A stretch of 64,000 bases of DNA. Origin: Congeria kusceri (taxonomy: Eukaryota > Mollusca > Bivalvia > Myida > Dreissenidae). The notes under the pieces are model-generated. The model was not told where the DNA came from, did no database searches, and saw only the letters and a list, made by a program, of their open reading frames with translations. Numbering within the stretch: the first letter of the stretch is position 1; each line of letters starts with the position of its first letter. This document shows, piece by piece, positions 37,020 to 47,803 of the stretch. The stretch is taken from assembly GCA_027627225.1 (NCBI GenBank), contig CM051030.1, positions 19,451,415-19,515,414 on the forward strand. The letters are read 5' to 3'. The translations under genes were made by a program, and so were the position numbers.

Positions 37020-38039
37020 TATACCGTAAAATAAGAAGTAGCACAGTTAAATCTGAGGTCAGTTTTTACTTCACTGTATAAAAGAGCAATGTAATCGGAG
37101 CTGAATTGTTGTATTATTTACAGTCGTTTATTCGCAAATAGGCAATGTGACAATTTCCAAACGTTGTGTGCATGTATAAAGAAGCGAGACATAAGAAATA
37201 AAATGTCCTTAACGGAAAGATTCCATTTGATATTTTTTTTTAATTTTAAGCTATAGAACAATATTAAAATGTGTGTTCGAAATAAATTTAGTTTGAAAGC
37301 AAGATGGCATCTGGCATGAAAATCAGGACACTCACGATTTAAACATAATGTGTATTTATTAACAGTCCGAATAATCAATTTGTTATACAAGTACTCAATA
37401 ATCGAGTTCAAGTATTAATGTCTTTGCACCAAATATGGGAAAGTCTCTCTTAACAATTATTACTTTATTACCATGTCACCACTGGTGTCCCTTTCTTATG
37501 CACCTATCAATATTTAACTAATTTATTTTTTGGAGTCTAATTCCCAACCCTAGAGCCAACCATTTTTGTCTAAATCCCCTCAGTGGAAGATGCTGTTGGT
37601 GAATCAAATGGCTCGGGGACCAATATTACCGGGAGTTAAAATCCGACCAAAGTCGTTTTTCCCGAGACCAGGAATCATTCGGCGAGTCAAAGTCCCGATT
37701 GTTGGGAATGCTATCAGTCTAAAGTCTCGTATATGCCCGCCGCTCCCACCCCCCCTGGGAAAAACATTAATTGGTGCATTACTTTCGAAAATATATCCCT
37801 GAAGGTTTCCCGTAAATTAGTTTTCATCCAAGCAGGGCTTGTAACGTAACTTCACAAAATATGTTATAACGTTCTGAATAAACTTATGCATATTAATTTG
37901 TACCACGATATGAACAGGCAGAGTCAATAGTTTGAAAATTATTGCTAAAAAATATTCACATTCACAAGAATGTAACATACCACATTATTATTAAAACATT
38001 TAAGAATTGAAGCGTTCATTTCACAAATTAGCCGCTCCG
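37020..38039. other. Non-coding stretch
   Basis: No gene recognised. The 78-codon frame at 37566-37802 has irregular Pro/Arg-rich repeats and is probably repeat-derived. Confidence 0.4.
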
Positions 38040-38205
38040 TCGTTTTACCCGCACCACCGAGAAATCAGCCGCATTGTCCGTCCCCAAATCCCCGAAATGG
38101 TCTAAAATGTTTTACCCCACCTCTCCAAAATCGGCCGCATCGCTCGACCCCACCTCCCCGAAATTAGGTACAACGATAGACCCCACCTCCCCGATATCGG
38201 CTAAA
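38040..38205. repeat. 33-bp minisatellite, about five units
   Basis: Units begin at about 38049, 38082, 38115, 38148 and 38181 with an ACCCCACCTCCCCGAAAT-like block. As 33 is a multiple of three, a plus-strand frame reads an 11-residue repeat with the core DPTSPK. There is no start context, no homology and no splice pattern to support a gene, so I call it a minisatellite. Confidence 0.75.
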
Positions 38206-40793
38206 AAGTGGGTTCGAGCCCATTTGGAGGCACATTTTTATCCATTTTACGCGTTTCTTGGCAGAGAACATTTGGGTTTGCTGATCCAGATGCTTTAGTT
38301 TTTGAAGTGAAAACATTTTGAGACAATTCAAAATAATTAAAATTATGAATAAGTCCCTTTAAAGGGATTATGTCAAAGAATCATTGGTTTCCTATTGCAC
38401 TGTAAATGATAGTGATTAGAATCATTCCTAAAATATTTAATCATAGCCAAACGTGACTAATTCATCAAATAATCATGACCAAATAGGTGGATGGTTGTTG
38501 TTCAGCAGGAATCATATTTTACCAACTGTGTCAATATATTTGGTTAAACTTGTTCCTATAGTTAAAACAAAAATGGTTTGAATTTGAAGATTTGGTGGTG
38601 TTAAAACACAAAAGAATATAATTTTTAACTGCTTGACGTAATAAGATAAAACGAAAAAGCTCAAGTTGTCAAGTCGGCGAAGAAGATCATGCTGATCTTT
38701 CTGTCATAATACAAGTAACACATAAGCTGTTCGTTGATTATTGAGTTATTTCGGGTCGCTGACAGAGTCGTTGTTTGCAGAGGTGTTTTAGAAATGGGTC
38801 ATGAAACTCATGAACTCGGCGAATATTTTGAAATAAACATTGACATTAATGACGTTAACGTCATGGGGTAGTGTCTGAAGTGCGCCGCGGTACTAATCAG
38901 TGGTATGGACAATTGTATATATTTCTGTTTGCTATTGTTATAATATCCTGTTTTTGTGTATATCTTTTGTACACATACTATTTGATATTTGGGTAATTTT
39001 TCGGGCGAATCAGTTAAGTTTTAATAAAAGTATGAACTTTGTCCATTAACGTTTTGGCTGCCCCTCGTACATATCATCCTATTCAATGTTAGAGGTAACA
39101 ATGGTTGTGCGAATACAAACCCATCAATAACCATAGTTCATTTTAATAAGCAATACAAGGGCATTTAACAACCAAAAACAAAGATAATACATACTTAATA
39201 ACAATTCTTTATTGTAACCCGTTTTAAAAAGCAACATGGTATAATACACACATTATATGCGTATATATATTTACTATATTTACAACGATTCTTGCAATTG
39301 AAAATTATCATTCACTCAGTACATACAAAGTATTATTCATTCAGTATATACAACTGGTATAAAGTGTGAAATATATTCTCTATTTCATATTCAAACAAAC
39401 CCTATTTCATAAATATTATTTACCCTGTTTTAGCACTAATGTAGGTCAAAAGTTCAACGATATGGTAAAACAAAGGTGAGCAGACGATCAAACATGGATA
39501 CATTTCTCCAAGCGAGCGGGGGGTCAAATATAATTGCATTAAACTCTCTTAAATATGACTGTTTTGGCAATGGTCAATAATGTGGCTGCGTTTTATCAAG
39601 TGTAGTGTAAAACGTATTCTAAATTTTATCATATGAACGTTTCTTGTATTTTAAGCCAGAATTGGGTAACACATAGCCTATACTGTTACTTAACAAAACC
39701 AACCTCAAATCTTATCTGGATGTTGCATTGCCAGATTAATAGTAGCTGCTAAGATGATACCATACACAACAATTATTTGAAATATGAAAGTAACTTTGTT
39801 TTAAGCAATTATATTACTGCATAAGCCATTGTTAGTTGAAAGCGAGTCTACTTCGTCTTTTACGGATAAGTTAGTTGGTTCTGTCATATTGCAAGTAACA
39901 CAAAAGCTGTTCCGTTGAATATTGAGTTCATACTGCACTGTTAAAGGCATTTTTGGCTGACGTCTAACGACGTACCGATTCAATCTGCACTGTTTTTCCT
40001 TCTTTTCATAAAAAATGTAAGAGAATGGTCTATCGTTCTCACAACTAATATTAGTTTATTGCTTCGGTAAGCTTTCAAAAAGATAAGCTATATCGCAGGA
40101 GACCTACACATTGTTTGACCTCGTATTTCCGACAGTTTTGTAACGTTTTCCCTAAAAAACACAAATAAGCAAACTAAGTAAAAGGAAACATAGTGTGGTT
40201 TTACTAGTGTACTATTAAGGAATGGTTATAAGGGTTAGCTTTCTTGCAAATATTTAAAATACTGGCAACTAAAATTAAAAGCCACAATTGTAACATATTG
40301 ATTTCGGTTTTTATAAATTCCAAAACCAGTTATACCAATGAATGTTTTTCGTCGAATGTACACTGGATCTGCTGTAGGTAACCACTGTACAGCTTTCCGT
40401 CCGTTTTTTTGAAAATAATGTGATTTTTCGTCTGTGAATTCCAGCTGAGCTTGTGCCATACTGTACACATGATGTGAAAACGCACTGCTTATATACACGA
40501 TAAAGCATACGTTTAACCTTGAACCGATGATGCTGATAAACCTTAACCCATATTGTCTAACCTTGTGACCTCTTTAAATAAATTAGATGCTGACGTTGGT
40601 TGACCTCAATCCGATGTTGAATTTATCCGGGTCACAGACATGCGCCACAGTAACCCAAATTGACTGACCCAAATAACCAACATTGACAGTGACCAGATGA
40701 TGACGTAGGATTGACCTACTGATATGTATCTGAGGTTGCGCCACTTGCGCCACCTCTCATAAGCCTCATTTGCTACTACTCTTAAGATTTAGT
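38206..40793. other. Non-coding stretch
   Basis: About 2.6 kb with no recognisable gene, RNA or element. Frames up to 87 codons look random. Confidence 0.5.
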
Positions 40794-40970
40794 GCGATTT
40801 CCGTTCGGGATACCTTGTTGGAACTTACGGCGATTTCCGGTCGGGAGTTACTCTTGGGATAGTCTGCGTTTTCCGTTGGGGTGTCATGTTTATGACTATA
40901 TGCAATTTCTGGTCGGGAGACCATCTTTGGACTTTCTGCGTTTACCGGTCGAGAGTCATACTGTCAAAGC
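40794..40970. repeat. 36-bp minisatellite, five units
   Basis: Units start at about 40794, 40830, 40865, 40902 and 40938 with TGCGATTTCCGGTCGGGAG-like sequence. One plus-strand frame reads a 12-residue repeat (LRFPVGS...) through it, but this frame is continued only by the run of Ns. I treat it as non-coding. Confidence 0.8.
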
Positions 40971-40990
40971 CACGGGTCTACAAGGGAATG

Positions 40991-41190
40991 NNNNNNNNNN
41001 NNNNNNNNNNNNNNNNNNNNNNNNNNNNNNNNNNNNNNNNNNNNNNNNNNNNNNNNNNNNNNNNNNNNNNNNNNNNNNNNNNNNNNNNNNNNNNNNNNNN
41101 NNNNNNNNNNNNNNNNNNNNNNNNNNNNNNNNNNNNNNNNNNNNNNNNNNNNNNNNNNNNNNNNNNNNNNNNNNNNNNNNNNNNNNNNNN
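40991..41190. other. Assembly gap (200 Ns)
   Basis: Exactly 200 Ns, the usual size for a gap of unknown length. It sits at the left edge of a 166-bp tandem array and probably hides more repeat units and the missing terminus of that element. Open frames crossing it are meaningless. Confidence 0.98.
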
Positions 41191-42420
41191 ACTATAGGAT
41201 GTTTAATACCAAATATGAAACCACTGGACCTTGTGGTTTCAGAGGGGAAGATTTTTAAAGTCATTTTGCTATATATTCTATATAAACCATATGTCCCCTG
41301 GGGCGTGGCCAGCTTTGACCCCATGGGCATAATTTGAACAATCTTTGTAGAGGACCACTATAGGATGTTACATACCAAATATGAAACCTCTGGGCTTTGT
41401 GGTTTAAGAGGAAAAGATTTTAAAAGTCATTTTGCTATATATTCTATATAAACCATATGTCCCCTGGGGCGTGGCCAGCTTTGACCCCATGGGCATAATT
41501 TGAACAATCTTTGTAGAGGACCACTATAGGATGTTACATACCAAATATGAAACCTCTGGGCTTTGTGGTTTCAGAGGAAAAGATTTTAAAAGTCATTTTG
41601 CTATATATTCTATATAAACCATGTGACCCCCGGGGCGTGGCCCGTTTTGACCCCAAGGGTATAATTTGAACAAACTTCGTAAAGAACCGCTAAAGGATGT
41701 TACATACCAGATATGAAACCTCTGGGCCTTGCGATTTCAGAGGAGAAGATTTTTATAGTTATTTTGCTATATGTTCTAAATAAACCATGTGTCCCCTGGG
41801 GCGTGGCCAGTTCTAACCCCATGGGCATAATTTGAACAATCTTTGTAGAGGACCACTATAGGATGTTACATACCAAATATGAAACCTCTGGGCTTTGTGG
41901 TTTCAGAGGAGAAGATTTTTAAAGTCATTTTGCTATATATTCTTTATAAACCATGTGACCCCCAGGGCGTGGCCAGTTCTGTCCCCATAGGCATTATTTG
42001 AACAATCTTTGTAGAGGACCACTATAGGATGTTACATACCAAATATGAAACCTCTGGGCCTTGTGGTTTCAGAGAAGATTTTTGAAGTCATTTTGCTATA
42101 TATTCCATATAAACCATGTGACCCCCAGGGCGTGGCCCGTTTTGACCCCAGGGGCATAATTTGAACAATCTTTGTAGAGGACCACTATAGGATGTTACAT
42201 ACCAAATATGCAACCTGTGGGCCTTGTGGTTTCAGAGAAGATTTTTAAAGTCATTTTGCTATATATTCTATATAAACCATGTGACCCCCAGGGCGTGGCC
42301 CGTTTTGACCCCGGGGGCATAATTTGAACAATCTTTGTAGAGGACCACTATAGTATGTTACATACCAAATATGAAACCTCTGGGCCCTGCGGTTTCAGAG
42401 AAGATTTTTGAAGTCTACAC
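41191..42420 (-). repeat. 166-bp tandem array (core family 1)
   Basis: About seven and a half head-to-tail units. The marker ACTATAGGATG recurs at 41191, 41357, 41523, 41689, 41855, 42021, 42184 and 42347: five intervals of 166 bp, then 163 bp after a three-base deletion. The units with markers at 41357 and 41523 are almost identical, so homogenisation is recent. Each unit carries GACCCCAGGGGCATAATTTG, ATCTTTGTAGAGGACCACT and CTATATAAACCATGTGACC. The array abuts a terminal module at 42421-42677, so it is the core of a Helentron-like element. Orientation follows that reading (minus). Confidence 0.93.
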
Positions 42421-42677
42421 TTTTGAAATCTATTTTTAGCTCTGGTGACCTACATATTCAGCGGACCGGAAAGATTTGAACAACTTTGAAAGAGCTTCAC
42501 CCAAGGATCATTCCTGTGAAGTTTGGCGAAGATCTTCCAAGCGGTTTAGGAGGAAATGTTGTTTGAATGAAAAGTTGACGACGCACACACACAAGCATAC
42601 ACGCACGCACGCATGCACGACGGAAAATGGGCGATCAAAAAAGCTCACCATGAGCACTTTGTGCTCAGATGAGCTAA
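42421..42677 (-). mobile_element. Helentron-like element, 5' terminal module
   Basis: Directly follows the 166-bp array on the plus strand. It holds a unique stretch (GAAGTTTGGCGAAGATCTTC), an ACGC/ACAC-rich tract (42580-42630), and the hairpin TGAGCACTTTGTGCTCA flanked by AGCTCA and TGAGCT, ending GAGCTAAAAA. On the minus strand the hairpin arm forms the 5' inverted repeat seen at the other end of related elements (GCTCACCTGAG at 48816). The opposite terminus of this copy is lost in the gap at 40991-41190. Confidence 0.7.
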
Positions 42678-42769
42678 AAAGGGAAGAGTTTGAAGCAGCA
42701 TAGCTTTATGTGTGTTAATCACTGAATATGATTTTTTCAATTTAAAAAGATAATACAAATAACTAAGTA

Positions 42770-43900
42770 TCACTGCTTCAGTCGTGTAAAAGGGATAACT
42801 ATCCCAGATACCATTCCAAGTATACAAGTGCTACCATGCGAAATGGTACTGCTTCTTGGTTCTGACTGACCAAGGTACGCAACTGAACTGTTCAAATGGC
42901 CATGAAATTCGCTAGACAAGAAGGGATTTCCTGATACAACCGCCGTGATCAAGTGCAGACGTCTCCCCAAAGGGTGAAGTTGATAGTTGTGCGATGGAGC
43001 CAATAGCTCCTTGTGCCTGGATAACCTTATTGAAATGGATAAAATGAGTTCAAAAATAAAAGGAAACCAAGGTTGCAAAGTACATTAAGGAAAATAAATA
43101 ACGCTTTCCACCGTGTTCTATCAATATCATGTTTACCACCTCTGCAATCATATTAAATGGAGGAAATAAATATGGAATTCATTTACTCCAAGGGAAATTA
43201 AAAGCATTAATTGCATAAACGCCCGGTTCTGGAAATCAGGACACAACAATAGGCAAATGTTTATCCAGCTTGGAGACAAATAAATCAATCAAGGTAAAAA
43301 CATTGTCTACACAATCTCTGAAAAATTACGCATTTTAGTTCCCATTCAGTAGAGTCCAAGAAATTTATAGAGTAAAAATCAGCTTTGTTTTGAACTGCTG
43401 GAACATAAATTGCAGACGAAATAATATCTCTTTCTAAACAGCAATCCCAAATTTCTTTAGCAAGAGAATCCATACATGTAGCAAAAGAAGTCATTCCTCC
43501 AAAATCATATATGTAAGAAACAACTGCTACATTATCTGACTGTACTTGAATGTGCTTACTGCGAAAACTACTATCCAGTGACTGTAATGAGAAAATAAAC
43601 AGACAAAAGCCCCAAATAATATGTATTATTTCTTGACTCCATTTGCATACACCTACCATGAGCATGGACATGCGTGACTAGGTCAACACAAGCAAACCCT
43701 TCCAATGAGGCATAGGTTTGGCAATGAACATCTACTGGGTTTTGTCTCATGAATTTCACATTTTTGCTGTTAACATTATTTATCCACCAATATAACTTCC
43801 TGACGCTTGCCTCAGACAACTGCAATGTAATACTAAAGTCTACAGAAGTCAGGAGACTTACTAATTTATCTCTTTCAAGTGTACGGTAATGCATCTTGGC
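42770..43900 (-). pseudogene. DIRS RNase H region, broken
   Basis: The RNase H removes RNA from the hybrid made by RT. Frame 43894-43571 has LQLSEASVRKLYWWINNV, the connection block before RNase H in DIRS. Frame 43671-43285 has HIQVQSDNVAVVSYIYDFGG (DNxxxVxYI, a catalytic Asp region), LAKEIWDCCLERDI and VPAVQNKADFYS (the late DIRS RNase H motif, normally xxADxxSR). Frame 43078-42770 continues with QPWFPFIFELIL and HPLGRRLHLITAVVSGNP, typical of the segment that follows. Three frames and a missing middle mark it as a pseudogene. Confidence 0.72.
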
Positions 43901-44094
43901 TTCAAAATTTGCAAAAAAAATGTGTTAATGACAAGTCAACTGAAATAAGCTAATTGTCTGACCTCAATCCACTCTAAAGAAACCAACATGTTGGCCATAG
44001 AAATGATATTTTCCATGCTTTTATCAGCCAAGTAAACCTTAAACTCGACAGAATCAATAATGAAACAAAAGAATGTAATTCTCTGACAAGGTTA

Positions 44095-44755
44095 TTACAC
44101 AGATTTACCGGTTTGCCAGTTTATATCAAAACCTAATGCAACCAAGGTATCAACCAATGTACTGGTATTATAAAAACACTCCAGTTTGATATGGTTCATA
44201 ATAATGGAGTCATCAATATAATAACATCGAATGTTTTGCATTCTAAACCATGCAAAAACGGGTTTGAGAATTTTCGTAAACAAATATGGTCAATTGATAA
44301 AACACAAGGAAAACATACAAATTTGTATAGTCTACCATTCCACAAAACTTTCTGGTATTAAGTGTATGTTTCATGTAAAGGAACCGAAAAATAAACATTC
44401 CTATGTTCAAGATCTAAAACAGCATAAAAGGTTTCTCTCTTGCTTAGAAAGGTTGTATTCAACCAACTGATTCAAATATTTTAAATTAATAACTGGTCTA
44501 TATTTTCCATTCGACTTTGGGAACAATAAATACATTTGATATGAATTCATCAGTTTCATGTAAAGTTTCAATGATAGCACCTTTATTTAGTAATTCACAA
44601 ACCTCACTATTTGCTATCTCTCATCGTTCATCTTTAAATGTGATTTCTTTACGAGTGACATTCTAATATGGTTCATTTTCAAGAACAATTTTATATCCAG
44701 TAACTGCATTTAAAATCCATGAATCCTTCGTAAATTGTTTCAAAAGTCGTAAATG
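44095..44755 (-). pseudogene. DIRS reverse transcriptase, broken
   Basis: On the minus strand about 44590-44480 reads AIIETLHETDEFISNVFIVP, then in a shifted frame YRPVINLKYLNQLV, the DIRS RT fingers. YAVLDLEHRNVYFSVPLHET follows near 44400, where the normally conserved Asp block (DLxDAYY) reads DLEHRNVY. The last block, 44283-44095, has FTKILKPVF, RCYYIDDSIIM (the catalytic xxDD) and LGFDINWQTGKSV. The mutated first Asp block and the shifts argue against activity. Confidence 0.72.
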
Positions 44756-44764
44756 ATTTGTAAA

Positions 44765-44823
44765 ATATTGTATTATGGGCCGGTGGCCTTTATTTACAAT
44801 AAAATTCTGTTCTGTTCTGATTT
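44765..44823 (+). mobile_element. 3' end of a truncated LINE, (TTCTG)n tail
   Basis: A ~60 bp plus-strand fragment with a GGGCCGGTGGCC palindrome, then ACAATAAAA and TTCTGTTCTGTTCTG. The pattern, AATAAA then a pentamer repeat, matches the ends of the two LINEs at 15-23 kb. It is probably a severely 5'-truncated insertion into the DIRS element. Confidence 0.5.
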
Positions 44824-45079
44824 CTTAAATTTCCAACAACACTTACGTTATGCAATCCTAATTGTATGGGGCTGTACAGATTCCATTCGGAGCTCTCCTA
44901 GGATGCCTGGACCTGCCATACTGTCTGTAACCCCGAAAAGTACCTCATTGTGGGTAAGGGTGATATCTGCTTACCTCACTGAACGCTCCCGAAGGACGTC
45001 TAGGATACCTTCCTCTGCCTCAAGAACTGTAATTGTAACTTCCACGCCGGCCTCCAACGTATGTGTAATAATCTTTTCC

Positions 45080-46025
45080 CCGCGAATGCTTAAGACGCAC
45101 TTTTTTTTTTTAAATTTCTTTGAAATATCGTTCAAACAACATAGTTGTAATGGACATAGAAGTCTGACACAGACTGGCATACTTCTTCTTAAAACATGGC
45201 CAAAGTAGATACCTTCGTGGTACAGATAAATGATACTGAATCTGTCCAAACAGAGTCAGAGAATCAGATAACAAGGTTAGTGCCTCCGAAGAAACATGGC
45301 TTTTCAATAACTCCGCCAACTGAATGATAGGCGCAATACGGCAGAAACTAAAGACTGAAAATCGACCAGAAGCTAGTCATTAGCATGTACTTTCTTGTCG
45401 AATATTCTCAATATCTCTTGATTCGCAAGAGGCAGTGTAGTCTTGACACATTTTTTGGAAAAGCTTAGCAAGCGAGTCTGAAACAGATTCTCCTTTCTTA
45501 GGTACTTTCAATTTGGGTAAAAACTCTTTCATCATTACTTACATTGTCATTCTGACTGTCACTAGAACCAAACAAAGCTTCAAAAAAGCTACAATTTAAA
45601 TCACTATAATCCTCATTGTCAGAGACATCTCTAGTATCAAATTCAACCGTCAATGGCTCAAATGGTACTTCAACTTCATTGTCGGTCTCTAGTACCACGT
45701 GGCTAACCACATGCTCCGAAAATACCCTAAGGTAAAATGCCAAGCAAATTCCTCAACGACAAAATGTCCTTCTATGACAACTTCGTAATGTCAAAAAATA
45801 TTGTGGTTACTGGGCGAAGACATATACTTCTTGTCCGAAGACGTATCCTTTTTGTCAGAAGACTTACTTCCTTTCGAAACACTCTTTTTCACGATAGTCA
45901 TACAAGATTTCAATTAAGGTTTGGACTTACTTTTCTTGGACGGCTGCTCCGTAACAGTGTCACAACAACAGGAAAACTCACCTTCAGATAATAAATTGTC
46001 AAGATATCTTCGTTGTCCAACATGG
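45080..46025 (-). pseudogene. DIRS Gag-like ORF, broken
   Basis: Begins at ATG 46029-46020 (MLDNEDI...). It then shows NLLSEGEFS and an Ser/Lys-rich segment in shifted frames, then a 45743-45498 frame with SDLNCSFFEALFGSSDSQND, then KKGESVSDSLAKLFQKMCQD, and finally frame 45319-45110 with SDSLTLFGQIQYHLSVPRRY, KKYASLCQ and TTMLFERYFKEI, which resemble the C-terminal part of DIRS Gag proteins. Frames change several times. Below 45080 the sequence (EAGVEVTITVLEAEEGILDV frame, 45249-44971) is not recognised. Confidence 0.55.
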
Positions 46026-46249
46026 TGTATAAAAAAAGAATGAAACAAGTTTAAATTGACAAGCACAATAAAATGTACGTCTGAATCCCGCAATGCCAGA
46101 AGTTTTTATGAATGTTCTGGTGTATCACTTCCGTTGCCACTGGGCATGTGCATGGGTAGGTCAGAGCGTAGTACATTTTTTCGCTGTTTACAGTGCGGAT
46201 CCCCTCATACGACAAGAACGGAATGCTATCTATACATGTGAAAGCTGAA
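46026..46249. other. Unassigned sequence next to the DIRS 5' end
   Basis: May include the DIRS leader or terminal repeat, but no second copy of it is visible in the window, so I cannot say. Confidence 0.35.
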
Positions 46250-46661
46250 GGCTTTACGAAAATAATGTTGTTAATGCAGGCTGTGAAGACATCAATGTTG
46301 CATGTACAAATAATTCATTGCAAGGTTTGCAACTGTTGGAAATCAAATTTTATCTATCAACTTTAATGGTCATATGCAAACTGTGTAAGTTTGGTCAACA
46401 TTGAATCAAAAATCGTGTGTGCAAGCTAATCATTGATAACCTGTTGATGTTTGTTTTCCACACACAAGGGGCAATAACTGTGGAGTTTCTGGCCCAAACA
46501 TGCTTATATAACAGTAATCTTGCCTTCATAGACAAACTATTCAGGACAGAGACTTCATTTTTCATCCAATCTTCACCAATTGTGCACAGTTTGTCTATCA
46601 ATATAAACAAAATCAGACCAGAAACACCAGAGTTATTGCTTTTTGTGAAAAGAATATACAA
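46250..46661 (-). repeat. Core family 2 (~161-bp units), partial
   Basis: Diverged units with TTATGGTCATAGACAAACTGTG, GTTTGGTCAA and GATTGGATGAAAAATGAAG landmarks of the family that recurs at 47585-47803, 48486-48796, 56766-57237 and 59500-59700. It provides the unfilled comparison site (46402-46424) for the element inserted at 47804. Confidence 0.65.
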
Positions 46662-47020
46662 CAAGGGGGCCATGATGGCCCAAAGCGCTCACCAGAGAAA
46701 TAGTACAGATGAAGACCATACTGTTGTGACAGGTTTGAATATAAAGGTATATGAACAATACGCAAAGGGGGATAGGATCGATCTGATGTAAAACATAGGT
46801 TAGTGCAATGAGCTAACTAAAGTACGAGTTAGGTAGTGGATGTGTGGTATTTTTGCTAATGGTTCTCAAATCATTTTTTCGATATTCTTACCTGACCCTT
46901 TTTCATCAAGTCAGTGACAATTCCGGAAAAAGCAGAAACAGTAGATTTTTATGTCTTTTTTGCAGACAGTTTTGGAGAACTAGTTGCAATGCAAAGATTC
47001 CAATGGCTGTGCTATAAGGT
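46662..47020 (-). mobile_element. Helentron-like 3' terminus, isolated
   Basis: At 46662 the sequence reads CAAGGGGGCCATGATGGCCC, a perfect-arm palindrome, then GCGCTCACC. On the minus strand this is inverted repeat, hairpin and 3' end CTTG just before TT, as in 48797 and 55804. The following ~320 bp carries no recognisable core and no gene, and its opposite end is not seen. Confidence 0.5.
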
Positions 47021-47034
47021 CAAGTTTTGCTTTT

Positions 47035-47620
47035 TTATGCATCTTGATGCAGGAGGCATATAGTGATCGTCCTGCCCTTCCTTCCGTCCGTCCTTCCGTC
47101 CGTGACAAGGTTAAGTAGATTTTACCGTTTTGTCAAGCACCAACACCGCTTACTACAACACGACCATTCCCTATCCACCCATATCACCTAACCTCACTTT
47201 GACCTTGACCTTGACCTAATTAGGACTTCAAATAATTCAAAAGTGCCATTTCTTTGTTAACTAGATTTTACCGTTTCATCTAGCACAAGCAGCGCTTACT
47301 ACAACACTTAGATATTTACACAGTTGTTACTTATGACCGTTCCCAATCCACCAATATCACCCAACCTCACTTTGACCTTGACCTAATTTGCACATAGAAT
47401 AATTTAAATGGGCTGTTTCTTGGTTAACTAGATTTTACCATTTTGTCTAGCACCAACACAGCTTGCTACAACACTTGGATACTTACAAAGTTGTTGCTTA
47501 TGACCATCCCCAATCCACCCATATCACCCAACTTTACTTTGACCTTGACCTTGAACTAATTTGGACTAAGAAATGGGCTATCCAGCACCAACCGGGAGCA
47601 TATGTGTTAATAAAACACAG
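47035..47620 (+). repeat. Core family 3 (~168-bp units) with terminal tract
   Basis: Units marked by AGATTTTACCGTTTTGTC recur at 47118, 47263 and 47431 (145 bp where 27 bp are missing, otherwise 168 bp). They include TCACTTTGACCTTGACC and CACCCATATCACC. At the left end a CTTCCGTCCGTCC tract and TGCATCTTGATGCA hairpin (47039-47052) form a terminus read in the opposite orientation to the other elements of the region. Confidence 0.7.
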
Positions 47621-47803
47621 ATTATTGTTTTTTGATCATTTTCTTTCCAATGGTGATAAATGGTGTTAAGGCAGGCTCTGAACACATCAATGTTGCAGGT
47701 ACAAATAAATGCATGCAAGGTTTGCAACTGTCAGAATCAAATTTTATCAATCTATTTTTATGGTCATATGCAAATTGTGTAAGTTTGGTCAACATTGAAT
47801 TAA
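47585..47803 (-). repeat. Core family 2 fragment, left flank of an insertion
   Basis: Matches 46250-46420 (GCAGGCTCTGAACACATCAA, GTTTGCAACTGT, TGGTCATATGCAAA). It is interrupted at 47803 by the element 47804-48485 and resumes at 48486. Confidence 0.75.

Larger units (their letters stand above)
42770..46025 (-). mobile_element. Decayed DIRS-like retrotransposon, 3' truncated
   Basis: Gag-like, reverse transcriptase and RNase H segments follow in the order of DIRS elements on the minus strand. The tyrosine recombinase and methyltransferase expected after RNase H are absent: the sequence ends ~100 bp before a Helentron-like terminus at 42677, so the 3' part is lost. A short LINE tail is inserted between RT and Gag (44765-44823). 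Many frameshifts and stops show the copy is dead. Confidence 0.72.

Noticed and set aside
40792..41337. 181-codon open frame
   Set aside because: Most of it is a run of Ns from the assembly gap, and its ends are a 36-bp minisatellite and the 166-bp array.
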